The notes: generated from the letters alone by a model not told the origin. DNA of 64,000 bases from Dictyophora rubrovolvata (GCA_029959195.1 CP114121.1:1116001-1180000), one strand, 5' to 3'. Shown: positions 37,127-50,067, numbered from the stretch's first letter. Translations and numbers: made by a program.

Positions 37127-39942
37127 TCAGTCTATTCGTATGGCACTGTAAAGTTTCCTCACGGCCCAAAATGTCGCCAGGAAACCAATCGTGCCTATAA
37201 ATGCGATTAGAAATAATGTACAGGATAAATGGGGTTTGTGTACCTGAAATAAGGAACTGCAAGAATGCAAGCAGGAATAAATAGCCTAGGTATAGGACGA
37301 CATTTGTGAAAGAGGCAAAGGATAGACGGGCTGCCCAGTAGAAAAAGCCATATGCGATGAGCCAGAAAGCACTTCCTCCACCAATCTAGAAGGACAAGTC
37401 TTAATGAGCAACTGTAGCTGTGTGTCCCAAATAGATGTACCATAAATGCACGCCAGTGCCATCTGTATTCTTCCGAGCAAAGGATGAAGTAGACAGCTAG
37501 GATCGTCACAGTCGCGATAGTAACGCCGACAACAACTAAACTAAGATATTAGATTGATAACAGAAACTATTCTAAACAATCATACTTGTAGTCAAAGCAA
37601 TGAAACCAAAAGCATAATATGCTCTTGACGCAAAAATGCTTGAGAGGATAAAGTACATCTCCACGAAAGCTGCACTAAACGGTAATACTCCGCTCAAAAG
37701 TGACGCGGCCTGAAAGAATGCATAGCTTAGTATATGTAGCAGACACGGGAAAGGAATGTAAAGTACCCATGGTTGTAAATATTTGGGCCCGGGGGGTATT
37801 TGACGGGGTATCTGATTGACTCTAACGGGATGACGTACTCCCTAAAGCAAATAATAATGGTTACATCTAATTAGTGTAATTACACAATTGCCTTGACGTA
37901 CACCGTGTTTTTTTCCAAGAAGTCCACCTACGATAGTCAACGGAGCGTCGATCAAAAACCACAGGAAGACAACGGAGAGCAATGTTCCGAATGGCATCGC
38001 TCCTGAAGAATTGGCGGAGATGAGGAAGAGATTAAGCAAAAACATAACAATGAAAATAAACCTATTAGCTGCATTTAAGATTGAGTAACATAGGAAGTAA
38101 AGGGGTAACTGACGTTGGAACAAGCGTTGCAGTGAAGAACAAGTTAATGCGATGATCGGTTCCACCAAATGATGCATAAACTCGTGTAGAAACATAGCCA
38201 GACACGCTGTACAGAAGTTTCAATATAGGAAGAATTAAACAAAAACCAGGAGTCAAAAGCGTACGAGCCGAATAAAGTCCAACAAATGATCATCACCGTA
38301 GCAAGAGCACCTCTATTTGATGGGGAAAGGAAGCCCAGAAGGGCAAAAACTACAGAGGGAAAAAAAATTAGATCGAAGGCGGAAATTCGAAGGAACAACA
38401 CAAGAGCACCTAATGTAACGCCTATCATCGCTATGAGCTGTGCTCCGTTTCCAACAAGAACCGAAAGAGCCATAAGATGTCTCGGAGTCCGGAATACTTC
38501 ACCCCAGATGAGCTTCCATCCGAAATCCTCTTGTATATCCTCCTATCAACAGCATAAGCACACGATTTTTGGAATATAGAACGGACATACAGCGAGATCT
38601 AACGCGTTATACCGGCTTATCTATACAAGAGCAAAATGGACTAGTTCAAGAATGGTGACCATGAAACGGCTGAATGACTTACGTCACGAGCTATGCTTCT
38701 GTATAAGATGAGACTAACCATGGCACAAAGGAAAATAACAATCATTGTGGCGCTGATCAGACTCAACCAATGAATTCTGAGGTCAAATATGTGAAGGTAT
38801 GTGTCATAACGAGTGGCCTGCAAATGGCCTTAAGGAATGGCCACACGAGGGCAGAATTGAAAGAGAGACATACCCAAGGCGTTGAGGAGGCCTAGAAATA
38901 AAATAAGCACAAAACGGTCGACGAACAAGATAGCACTTACATTCCATGAGACACTGTAGGTAAAGGGCACTTTAGTTTCCTGCGTCTCGCTGAGATGTAG
39001 AGGTGTTCCGCCAGCACAGACAGCTTGTCCACTCGAAGGTGCAAAACTAATCAATAAAATGAGACCTGGTGATCGCAACGAAGGATGAAATGCTACGACC
39101 TCATCGGCCAAACCAGGACACCGACTATGCGATTTTTGCCATCCGGCCTGGGATGGTATCTATTCAAAAATTGGGTCAAATTTGCAGGGTAAAAAAAAAT
39201 TAAATCGCGTACTGTATCACAATTTCCAGGTGGTTAAAGAAAGCAGGCGCAATGGGAAATCGTTCCTCGTCAACCTCGCCCAAAGCGAATCCTATGTCAA
39301 AAAATATTTCATGCGTTCTTTCATCTACTTTCATCTCGGCGGCAGGTAAACCATCGACTAGCCAGTTAACGTCGTAATCTTCTTTGATACGATCGTTTAT
39401 AAATTTGCCGTCCTCAGCTGGGATTATTTCATCGCAAAGCGCTTGGCAACTTGTGTTCTTGAGCATTGTAATCTATACCCCCAAAGGATTAAATTGAGGA
39501 ATACGTTATTTGTTGGACTCCTGGATGACGTACATTATAAGGAGATGTAAAAAGACGGTCACCGAAAAGAATGGCACCCAACGATTCCGACTGCTCTTTT
39601 GGTCCTTGTTCTGGTCGACAAAAGTGAAATGAGGGATAATAGTAGTCATCTGAAAAGAAGGACAAAGTTATTCACAGACAGCTCAGGCTGACTCTCACGT
39701 ACAATTAATCAACGATTTCTAATCAACACTGTCAGCCAAAGTTTGTAAAAATGGACACCATAGATTATGACACGCACAAGCTTGGCCTCTGGACCAATTA
39801 CTGGCGATAACGCATTGACAAGAACATCGACGGCATCTCCTGGAAGATAATCTCGAGGTGCAGATCCTGGGAGATAAAACGCTCGACTCAGAGATGTGAA
39901 AATAAATGCGACGAGACAGACCCTCCGTGTTGAAGGGAGCAT
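37127..39942 (-). CDS. Transmembrane 9 superfamily protein (EMP70/TM9SF)
   Basis: Endomembrane (Golgi/endosome) protein with a large lumenal domain and nine membrane segments. The start at 39942 gives a signal peptide (MLPSTRRVCLVAFIFTSLSR) followed by the family N-terminus AFYLPGSAPRDYLPGDAVD. Next come DYYYPSFHFCRP, ESLGAILFGDRLFTSPY, NTSCQALCDE and PFTYSVSWN. The membrane part has RIHWLSLISATMIVIFLC, IAMIGVTLGALVLF, LATVMIICWTLFGSY, GYVSTRVYASFGG and FLIDAPLTIVGGLLGKKHG. The last exon ends in VRKLYSAIRID, matching the basic retrieval tail of the family. At least ten introns are present. Divergent from RPB6 across 308 bases. Confidence 0.93.
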
Positions 39943-40250
39943 ATTGTAGTTGTGCTTATCTAATAGAACATCCAACGGCTTGTTAATTACTTGTTAAACG
40001 TACGAACTACGTCCGGCATTCGGCAATTGGACAGGGCAATCCCGGAAACATTGCATTCTTCTTTAAGGTCAAGATTTTATTTATTTATTACGTGAAGGGC
40101 CGAGCTCAGTAATGGCTTTGAACAGCTTGAAGCTTCAAGCGGTGAGCGTTTACGTAAACACATTGGTGACGCGTTACGAGTGTGACATTCGCCGCATTCC
40201 TTGTCATTTTTCTTTGTCGTATATAATATTTCTTCTCTTTGCGAGCAGAA

Positions 40251-40934
40251 ATGTCTGATGACGGCGGTGATGGTGGCGGCTATGATTATGACGATGGAGG
40301 GTGCGCTCTCCTCAATCACCTAAAATCCTTCGCCACCTTGCTAATCCCCTCTTTTCGACAGTTTCCAGGAATCACATTTTGTACTTGCCTTTTACCTTCT
40401 TCCTTCACAATTCAATTGTGTTGACTTCCACGGATGATCAACTCTCTAGGAAGAAGCCGAGTTTGCCAATCCTGAAGAGCAAGAAGAACAAAATGGAGAA
40501 ACCGCACACGTGAACGGCGATGCTCATATGAACGGTCATTCTGGACATGACCATCAAGGAGTTAATGGTACAGGTGGAGGAGAGACGGTCTCAGTTGCTC
40601 CTGTTGCTCCTGTTCCAGAACGACAGCCGAATAAAGTTCGCGTAACGACACCTTATTTGACGAAATATGAGCGGGCACGGGTGCTGGGTACGAGAGCTTT
40701 GCAAATAAGGTAATGTCAAGGCACTGTCACGTCGGTACTTAACAAAAGGTTTCTTATGCCGTTTTGTTTTATAGCATGAACGCCCCAGTCCTTGTACCAT
40801 TAGATGGAGAGACGGATGCCCTGCAAATTGCTATCAAAGAATTATCTCAGGGCAAAATTCCTCTAATCATACGACGTTATTTACCCGATGGAAGTTTTGA
40901 GGACTGGAGCGTCTCGGAACTTATCAGTGAATAG
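40251..40934 (+). CDS. RPO26: RNA polymerase common subunit RPB6 (RPABC2)
   Basis: Shared subunit of RNA polymerases I, II and III. Exons 40251..40300, 40362..40380, 40450..40709 and 40775..40934 give 162 residues. The acidic Gly/Asp start ([16 protein letters not shown]) and [16 protein letters not shown] lead to the conserved core: [53 protein letters not shown] and [11 protein letters not shown]. Exon 2 is only 19 bases; skipping it breaks the frame. A His/Gly/Asn-rich linker ([16 protein letters not shown]) before the core seems longer than in familiar RPB6 proteins. Confidence 0.95.
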
Positions 40935-41702
40935 CTGTATAAGCTATCGTTTTTAAAATTACAATATGTATTTTCTACATTCTATTGTTTTGACTTGTTC
41001 TAGCTTATATTTTGTTTCACCTACTTGTGCTCGAGGTTTAGACCAGCGCACTCATGTAAAATAATCCAAAAACATAAACTTTCTCGCTCATTGCTGTCTT
41101 TTGAACGTCGGGCAATGTTTAATCTACTAATTCGAACTCTAAGTACATAGAATACTGCTCTATCAAATCATAGTGTTGAACAAATATCGAACCTAACCAC
41201 ATTCAAAAAGTGCGGTACATAGTCACGACGACCTCTGCGTAACAACACGCCCTACACTCGTTTCCAAACGCTCACCACCCAAACGACCACGCAAGTCGGC
41301 TCTACAACCCAATAAGGGGAGAACACAAACTCACATTGACGAGCGGCAGGAGACAAGCTCAGATGTACGAGATAGGCGAGGATGTTATGATCCAGGTCTT
41401 CAGAATACGGAACCGTTGTTCAAATAGGCGATAGGAAGATAAAAGCCAGGTCCGATGTCGATAAATTTGTAGTCCATTACGAAAAATTTGAATACGAGGA
41501 AAATTTTGTCCATGTTTTGCCGAACGTGATCAAGGATTAAAAGAGGAAAACAGAAACAAAAATGGAAAGGATGCGAGAGAGATGCGAAATTGAAAGTGGA
41601 GATGTCGAATAAATAGAAAACCGGTTTACGGAGTTGATTGATACACGAGGGTGAGAAGGGTCACAGGTGAACTACGTGCTCTTGTTGCTTTTTCTTTTCT
41701 TC
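40935..41702. other. Convergent 3' region RPB6/HAC1
   Basis: About 770 bases without a supported gene, between two convergent stops. It probably holds the 3' untranslated regions of both, with AT-rich sequence after RPB6 and purine-rich sequence near 41520-41640. Confidence 0.5.
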
Positions 41703-43018
41703 TTAAACGACGACCAAAGAGGCTGAAATAGTCTCAGGGTCTGTAGTATGCGGTCTGAGCCCCAAACTCCAATCGCACTTGCCGCTACTACTCTCCACGA
41801 CGGTACTTTCATCTAGAACAGATGCAAGTAAATCTTGAAACTCTTCGCTATTTACTGTCGGCCTATTAACCGTATCGGGTAAAAGATCGAACAGTTGATC
41901 CATCTCCATGGCCATCTCGATATCGTCCTTTAAACCTAGACCGAGACATTCTTCCGACATGGACCCGGAAGGTAAGTCTAAGGGAATCAGACTCGGGGAG
42001 GCGGTCGGGGAGGTTTCCGCCCGACATTGTTGTAAGTCCTTGTCATGGCCAAGAGTAGATAGGCTACGAGACGACGGCGTTGAGAGGGGGTTGTTTGATG
42101 AGCTAGAGGTGTTGGTTGACAACATTTGAGAGAACCAATGTTCGATCCTGTTCTCAGACGACGAGTGACTATCGCCGAAGGTCTCTTGGAGTAGGATATA
42201 CGGCGCATCGAGATCGAAGGTGGACAACGCCGGAGAATGGATGGATCCATCCGCTGCAGGGATGCCGCTGGAGGAGCAGCGACAGACGCCACCCGTGCTA
42301 GGTGGCGAATGGAACCATCATTCGAAGCCGGTTGGTTGTCCACTGTAGGATGCGACGATGCGACAGATAAGGGAGTTGGAGGGAAGGCAATGGGAGCGTT
42401 GATGAACACGGGAAATGTGGTGGTAGGAGGGTCGGATTTAGGATCAGGAGATGGGGAGGATGGGGGTTTGGAGGCGGAAAAGGAAGAAGGAAGGCCCTGG
42501 GATTGAAGAGCTTTAACGACTGCTTCCCATCCTTGTTCAAGGGACTTTACACTGCGAACAAGAAAGTCGAAAAATGAGCATATGGATCTGGATAAAATAG
42601 ATGGATAGAGATAGATATGAACCTACCGCTCTTTTAATTCTGCGTTCTCTTTATCTTTCTCGGCGTTATCTCTCCGCTCACGCTCGCGTTGCAGTTCAGC
42701 GCGCAATTGTTCGTTTTCCTGTTTCAAAAGACGAACATTCTCCTCTAATTGGGAGAACTGTAATTTACGACGATCGCGAGAATTTTGGGCTGCGATTCGA
42801 TTGCGATGGGCGCGGGCCTCACGTTTCTCTTCAGGGGACGTATCAGTGCGTTGTCGCTTGCGAGGAGGTTGAGCTGTAGAAGTAGAAGGAGTAGCAGATG
42901 GGGTATCTGCACTACTCGTTGAAGCGACATGAATGGGTGAAGACACATCTGAGGCGGGTGATGGAAGGGAAAGAGAGGAGGGGTCAATGTAAGACGGTGG
43001 CGGAGTTGACTTCTTCAT
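41703..43018 (-). CDS. HAC1: HAC1/XBP1-type bZIP factor with predicted Ire1-spliced intron
   Basis: Transcription factor of the unfolded-protein response. The basic region (NRIAAQNSRDRRK) is close to XBP1/HAC1, followed by a leucine zipper (LEENVRLLKQENEQLRAEL). A conventional 75-base intron lies at 42552..42626. Downstream, the bZIP frame ends at 41987 (unspliced product 318 residues). A second, open frame carries the acidic domain (EMDQLFDLLPD, EEFQDLLASVLDES) and ends at 41703. Removing 42257..42297 (41 bases) joins the two frames to give 399 residues. The ends of that segment lie after the third base of two hairpin loops, as Ire1 requires. The gene symbol rests on family features; basidiomycete homologues are also called CIB1 or HXL1. 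Confidence 0.88.
42257..42297 (-). other. Predicted 41-base Ire1 unconventional intron
   Basis: Hairpin 1: stem CGCCACC/GGTGGCG around the 7-base loop TAGCACG (minus strand, 42307 to 42287). Hairpin 2: stem CATCC/GGATG around the loop CTGCAGC (42264 to 42248), the same loop as in animal XBP1. Cutting after the third loop base (TAG| and CTG|) removes 41 bases, shifts the frame by two and leaves G|CA at both joins. No GT-AG pair could make this join. Confidence 0.75.
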
Positions 43019-43631
43019 CGTTAGGCGATTATGACACAAAAATGGGACTAATTCAATATGAAACAGGCGGGAAGAAAGTCGTTAAAGAAAAGAAAGGAGA
43101 AAGAGTTGATTAAGAATGGCCAGAGGAGATGGACGGATAAAAAGTTGGGCTGACGTGGCAGTCGGGCGTCTATTAAATACTACGTGTCCGATTGACCAAA
43201 AATAGATTGCACTGCAGCCAATAGCGATGCCCGATAAAGATATACGCTACCCGTGACGGTGACGGTGACGAGTCCTGTGTTTATGGTCCACGTCACCCGC
43301 AGACATTGTTTAATATAATTATACTTGGTCGGACCGGTGCAGAAATTACAGCGATTGTATTGTATTGAGGGCCTGTGCCTCCGGTGCAGCAGTGCTGAAA
43401 CGAAATCACTTTGAACAATAATTGGCGGCCCGGGCAGTAATGTCAACTTGGAATTATTCACCGTTCTGTTCCTCAAATAGCATATAATGTGCAGTTGTCA
43501 AATGTGTAGTAAAATGCGCTCGCCTATTAGTAGATACGTGCAATGAGAGATTACAACTTGGAGGGTACTGATAAATATAGCAATTGCGTATAGGGAATAT
43601 TAGACAGCATAATATTTTAAAGCAAACGAAA
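43019..43631. other. Intergenic region upstream of HAC1
   Basis: Promoter of HAC1 and 3' side of the zinc-finger gene, both on the minus strand. It contains the two UPRE-like sites and a GGTGAC tandem run near 43258-43270. No gene supported. Confidence 0.5.
43151..43295. promoter_or_regulatory. Two UPRE-like sites upstream of HAC1
   Basis: TGACGTGG occurs at 43151-43158 on the plus strand and at 43288-43295 on the minus strand, about 133-277 bases upstream of the HAC1 start. TGACGTG(G/A) is the element bound by HAC1/XBP1-class factors, so autoregulation is plausible. Confidence 0.55.
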
Positions 43632-44805
43632 TCATCTTCGCCTTTTATTGCTCTTGTAAGCTAATGGCAGCTTTCCTGATTCTTCAGCTTCGTTAAATCG
43701 TCGTTTCCAAATCGCATACCCAACCGTCGGTCCATCTCCAGCCCGAACAGCGGGTAAATCATCTTGTCTCGGGATATCAAAGTGGGGACTTGGCGAGCGT
43801 GCCATCCGTGCCACAGCTCGAACCAATTGTCCATCAATGGTCTTGGAAATATCTATTCGAGCAAAGGCAGACTTGGGTGCGTCATCGTCACTTTCAATGT
43901 CTTCGAGCACGGCTGCGATATCTTCACTCAGTTTTTCCATCTTTCGCGCGGCTTTGGCGGCAATAAACGAGGGGTTAGGTGTAACCATCGGAACGTCCGT
44001 GAATGCATTGATCGTGTGGTCGGGAAACGGAGGACTGGGCACTTGCTTTTTCTTGGAAAGAGGCACAATCGTCGACTGTGGAAGATTCTCAACATCATTG
44101 TCGTGCAACGTTGAAATATGGTGAGCTAGTCGGTCGACATTTTGCGCTTTGTGTTTACATTCTACACCAGAGTACCAGCACGGAAAGGTATTCTCGTCTT
44201 TTGTTTCAGTTACGTGAAGTGAATTTGGAACCTACTTGATACTGGACACCTGAGTTTGAGAGAATTAAAATGGATCTCCATAAAGTGCTCGATAAGCTCG
44301 TGTGGATCGTGAAATGTTTTTTTGTTTTGACATGCATCATAACGGCAGCGATAAAGCTTTGACGACTTTAAGACAACCAGGTCAACAACAAAGAAAATGA
44401 ACAAAAACATCGTCACTTTACCATTGGTGATTTTAATGCTTCTGAGTGTATCGTCTGACAATGTCGCTTTTGTACATGCTAAAATTCTTGTTCGAGCTCA
44501 GGTGTCACTACAACGTCATCATCGATTCACACCTTTCTCAAATTCTCCAAACTTCCTAAGAGCGCAAAGCAATCTTGCCAACCACAGACAATAGGTCTAT
44601 TGATCTTCTCGAACACTTTTGACAACCTCGTCTCGTCAGATAGACTGGCTTGTTCTGAATGTTCATGCTCAATCACCGCGCGCACCACACAATCATCAGA
44701 ACCCGACTTCAGAGTGGCTGACCGCGACTCTGATAACGCCATATTAGCGAGATATTCACGCGTCGCGAACGGTGATCGCGCGTATAATGACAGATAATTG
44801 GCCAT
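43632..44805 (-). CDS. C2H2 zinc-finger protein, unassigned
   Basis: After splicing three introns the frame shows three C2H2-like fingers. They are CGWQDCFALLGSLENLRKH with VQKRH, CRYDACQNKKTFHDPHELIEH with FMEIH, and CPVSSRECKHKAQNVDRLAHH with ISTLH. A helical segment (AARKMEKLSEDIAAVLEDIE) and a basic end (YKSNKRRR) follow. The N-terminus (from MANYLSLYARSPFATREYLA) has no known domain. C-x4-C spacing is typical of fungal DNA- or RNA-binding fingers. I cannot name the orthologue. Divergent from the copper transporter, with 198 bases between starts. Confidence 0.75.
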
Positions 44806-45003
44806 ACGTTTCTCGGGATACGTACTTCCAGTCGTTCACGTTCAGACGTGTGTTGATTAATGCATGGGCGAGGAAAGAAGTCTTGGCGCCCACAAGCACC
44901 CGCGCGCCTTTCCTCTTTACTAAACACCTGCATTGGCAATAGCGTAAGCAATTCAACTAACCTTCCATTACTCCCAACGAGTCATATACATACACCCTCG
45001 GAT

Positions 45004-45803
45004 ATGAACCATCACGGACATCACGAATTGTATGCAATGAATGCAGGCGGTGGTATGGATCATGGCGGCGGCGATCACGGCGGAGGGAGCACGATGAAGT
45101 GCTCAATGAATATGCTATGGAACACCCAAATAATTGGTATGAATCGACAATTGACAGCGTTACTTATTATCCAGTTCATCCCTATCAATCGGCCAGAAGA
45201 TATAATAATAATCCCAACTTTTCAGATACCTGTATCGTATTTCCTCAATGGCACATAGGATCCAACTTCGCCTTCATAGTATCATTCCTTATCATTGTCG
45301 GGCTGGGCATCGTCTACGAATGGCTACGCAATTTCCAAAGACGCATTGACATCAGCATTACCAAATCCCTGTATGAACCAGTTGGAAGGATCCCAGTGAG
45401 TGATGCAAGTCCTTCAGCAGCAGGACGCAGTGAAACGGAAAGTTTGTTGACGGGACATCCCAAGGGCCGAAAGATGTATGTTCAGACGGAACATTTCAAT
45501 TAAATGAATTCAAGGTTTGATATTTCTCCTAGTGTACAAGTCCCTTTCGGGCCACGGTTGGTTCGGGCAGTATTGTACGGCTCTACCATTTTCCTATCAT
45601 TCTTTCTCATGCTGGTTTTCATGACTTACAACGCAAGTACTTTCAAATAATATTACGCGAGTTTTCCTGATAGTCTTATCTAGGCATATCTTATCCTTGC
45701 CGTAGTTCTGGGTGCGGCTATAGGCCACTATATCTTTGGTAGAACAATCGACTTGGACTCCATACTTGCAGAAAACGCTGGAAAGACAATGGCGTGCCAT
45801 TAA
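45004..45803 (+). CDS. Ctr-family copper transporter
   Basis: High-affinity Cu(I) channel, a homotrimer with three membrane helices per subunit. The N-terminus is Met/His-rich (MNHHGHHELYAMNAGGGMDH, MKCSMNMLWNT). Helix 1 includes FAFIVSFLIIVGLGIVYEWL. Helices 2-3 contain MLVFM, the MxxxM copper filter, and GAAIG, the GxxxG packing motif, 12 residues later; the C-terminus has Cys-His at its end. Four exons; the last intron (45633..45683) starts with GCAAGT. The Cys-His end matches Ctr proteins that bind copper at the channel exit. It could act at the plasma membrane or vacuole; the sequence does not decide. Confidence 0.92.
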
Positions 45804-45950
45804 ATTTTCCAGTTGTAAAGCTCTTGTATTAGTGCTCTATCTAGTTTTAGCACAGCGATAACGAATATACTTTTTCAAAAACGTCCTCATATTAACAACA
45901 TATAGGTGGACTGGTTAGTACCTAAGTTATCGAGGGAAAAACATCATGAC

Positions 45951-47545
<1,595 letters not shown>

Positions 47546-48442
47546 GATGACAAAAAAAGGGAAGACGGGGAGGAAGAGAAGAACGCAAGTAGATAGAGAA
47601 AAACCGTATGATACTTCGGCGCTTATTGCCGCACTGATGAATTCCGACGGAGTCCCAAATTTTGACAACCTTGAACTCAATTTCTGCTATCTACCATGCC
47701 CTTCTGTTCACTAAATAATCTTACTCTTTCAAAATTATGGACAGAGGCGTCTTCGTGTGGTTCTTCTGGAATATGACGTTTCTCCGCATTCTATTCATAA
47801 TAGCTGATTCGAAACATTCCACCCATGTCACAGTGATGGGCGCACCTGTTCAACCTTCAAGAGCACTACAATCTCTGGACGGAAGGAACACGAACGAACC
47901 TGGCTTGATCTTTGCTGTAAAGATTCAGCTAACACCGCCCGTTCTCCATGACACCCATATTCTCGAGCGATATTGCTACCGTGCCCCGGATCTTTGCGTT
48001 AGCCAGCAGGATGTTCGACGGGCTTAAGGATTTCCTAGACACTTCGAACGGACAGCCCCCCCAATCACTCAAATCTTTGCAAATGTGTTAAGGAAATCAA
48101 GTGTGGCGGTTTAAGCGCTTTCCTCAGATAAGAGAACTCCGGCAAACAAAAAATCGGATACCTTCCATAACGAGCTGAGAATTATTCACTCGGATAAAGC
48201 TTGTATTAAACTATGGTAATTATTCAGGAGTAGATCTTTTACACGTTTTTCAAATTCTGGTCGCGCTGGTCAATATGACAGAGTGAGTCTCAACCTGAGA
48301 GTCTACTTAACATCACTTCTCACAGTCTTGAACAAATCATCTTTAGCTGAAACGGAAAAAAAAATTGATTTGAAACCAGCAAAGTCATCCCTTGTTACAA
48401 TTTCTAACAAACCCAATTCTAATTTAGACATTTTTTTACAGA
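47546..48442. other. Intergenic stretch, no supported gene
   Basis: About 900 bases between PRMT1 and the desaturase, both minus. A 96-codon plus-strand frame (47737..48027) shows no family and no intron signals, so I leave it uncalled. The region probably holds the PRMT1 promoter and the desaturase 3' end. Confidence 0.5.
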
Positions 48443-49540
48443 CTAGTCTATTCTAATTCGGTTTCTTTCAAACTGACCCTTGTTCCACTCCGCCTTCCCC
48501 GTGTCACTTTTATCCTTAATAGTCGTATCGTACTTGATGATTTGCCAAAAGGTCTCAAACATACCGTTAGAAACCATGTTCTTTTCGCGATATTCCTGGT
48601 TGTCCCGCAATAACCTCTCGTGAGCATCCCTCAAGCGATAGAAAGGAACCTGGCTGTTCAAATGATGCGCCGCGTGCAAGCCATCATTTAATGGGTGGAT
48701 CCACCATCTCTGCCAGAATCCATCATTCGTCCGCGAATTGCCGAAATGTTTTGTCATGTCCTGACCGAGATGCTCCCCAAGTTCGGCCCACCAACGTGTT
48801 ATTGGTAGAATGCCTAGCCATGGGACAACGTAGTACAGGGCGAAGCCCTTCCAAACATTGAAGTGGTAGACGCCTGCTAATACGGACACCCAGTAAATGA
48901 GCTTACTGGGATAGGAATCGGCGCATGTCCAGAACTCGTAAAAGAGAGTGATAAGGTACTCGTAATGGAAGAAGCCCGTGAATGGGAGGCCGAATATCAA
49001 CCAGTACCATTTCGCCTGGGAAGGACGATTAGGCCCAATGACGCCAAAGGAGATGAGCCGCACGACATCTGCATCTCGAGCGGGATCACCAAGGTATTTG
49101 TGATGTTCGAGGTGCAAGACGCGGAAAATTTGGACAATTCTGAATGCAGGAAAAGCAAAGAGGAACTCGAGTTGGTCATGGAGTCTGACAGAAGTGAAAA
49201 GGTTGTGGTGAGAGGCTTCGTGGACGAGATGTTCGCATGCCCGTATGCGGGAACTAATGATGAGAGCAGAGATTGTGTAAACAGCCCACCATAGCTTGGG
49301 CTTGTTGAAGGATTGTGCATGTTCACATGCAAGTATACAACCTACGAAGATGACGTAGTTGTTGAGGATTCCGAGGAAACTCTTGAAATTGGACCTCTTC
49401 TGGTACTCTTTTGAAGTGGCATAGGCTTTACGGTATGCCTGGAGCTCTGGGGCAGAGTTATTGAGCTCCTTTTTAGAAGTCTTTGAGAGGGGGAATGAAG
49501 TGGAGGTGTCGATGAGCTCCTGAGCGATTGTAGTCGACAT
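48443..49540 (-). CDS. Intronless membrane fatty-acid desaturase
   Basis: A di-iron desaturase of 365 residues in one exon. Histidine boxes: HEASHH (box 1), HLEHH (box 2) and HAAHH (box 3), in the usual order and spacing. Membrane segments flank them (NYVIFVGCILACEHA, LWWAVYTISALIIS, WYWLIFGLPFTGFF, WVSVLAGVYHFNVWKGFAL). No cytochrome b5 domain is fused. The lack of any intron stands out among neighbours with 3-13 exons and could reflect lateral transfer or retrocopying. Substrate cannot be told from sequence; it is not a stearoyl-CoA type by motif. Confidence 0.88.
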   Translation of the reverse strand: MSTTIAQELIDTSTSFPLSKTSKKELNNSAPELQAYRKAYATSKEYQKRSNFKSFLGILNNYVIFVGCILACEHAQSFNKPKLWWAVYTISALIISSRIRACEHLVHEASHHNLFTSVRLHDQLEFLFAFPAFRIVQIFRVLHLEHHKYLGDPARDADVVRLISFGVIGPNRPSQAKWYWLIFGLPFTGFFHYEYLITLFYEFWTCADSYPSKLIYWVSVLAGVYHFNVWKGFALYYVVPWLGILPITRWWAELGEHLGQDMTKHFGNSRTNDGFWQRWWIHPLNDGLHAAHHLNSQVPFYRLRDAHERLLRDNQEYREKNMVSNGMFETFWQIIKYDTTIKDKSDTGKAEWNKGQFERNRIRID

Positions 49541-50067
49541 TGGTAGGTGTCTTGAAGATTTTTTGAGATTTTTTTGCTCGCTTTAAGTACTGAAAACACT
49601 CCGTTTTTCGGTGTCCGATGAAAAAAGAGAGATTAACTGGCTTCAGGGATTAAAATGTGAGAACTTGGATCTTACAAGCGGTGAGCAACGTTCTTGAAAA
49701 AAAACATTGAAATGACCAATGTATGCTCAGTATGCGAGCCTTTAGGAAAAACGATTTGAAAATAACAAAGGTCATTCGCAGTTTGATCATCTAGACTGGC
49801 TGTTCTAATAAATAATAATATGAAGGTTTAAGGTATTAATTACATGGAAGCTGTCGCCTAGTCGCGGAAGGAGTAAGCTCCCGGAAAAGTACACAGCTTG
49901 GGGAAATAATCTACCTGCAAAGTGCTTAGCTCCAGCAAGTTATATCATGTCATTTTGGTGTACGATGGCGGCTTAAATGATATTGTCGATTTCAGCGGCA
50001 GCTCCCACCATGACGGTGTAGTAAAGTAAGTCCCCACTTTCCGACTCTAGTAGCGGGTCCGAGTCCG
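49541..50067. other. Divergent intergenic region
   Basis: About 530 bases between the desaturase and the SulP transporter. AT-rich sequence follows the desaturase start; no gene seen. Confidence 0.5.

Noticed and set aside
42222-42256. 26-base Ire1 intron using CCG|GCG as the second cut
   Set aside because: It would also fix the frame, but no stem surrounds that loop, whereas both sites of the 41-base version sit in hairpins.
41987-42297. Unspliced C-terminus of HAC1 as the main product, or a frameshift-broken gene
   Set aside because: The frame switch coincides with paired Ire1-type hairpins and a well-formed acidic domain in the second frame, so regulated splicing explains it better than damage.
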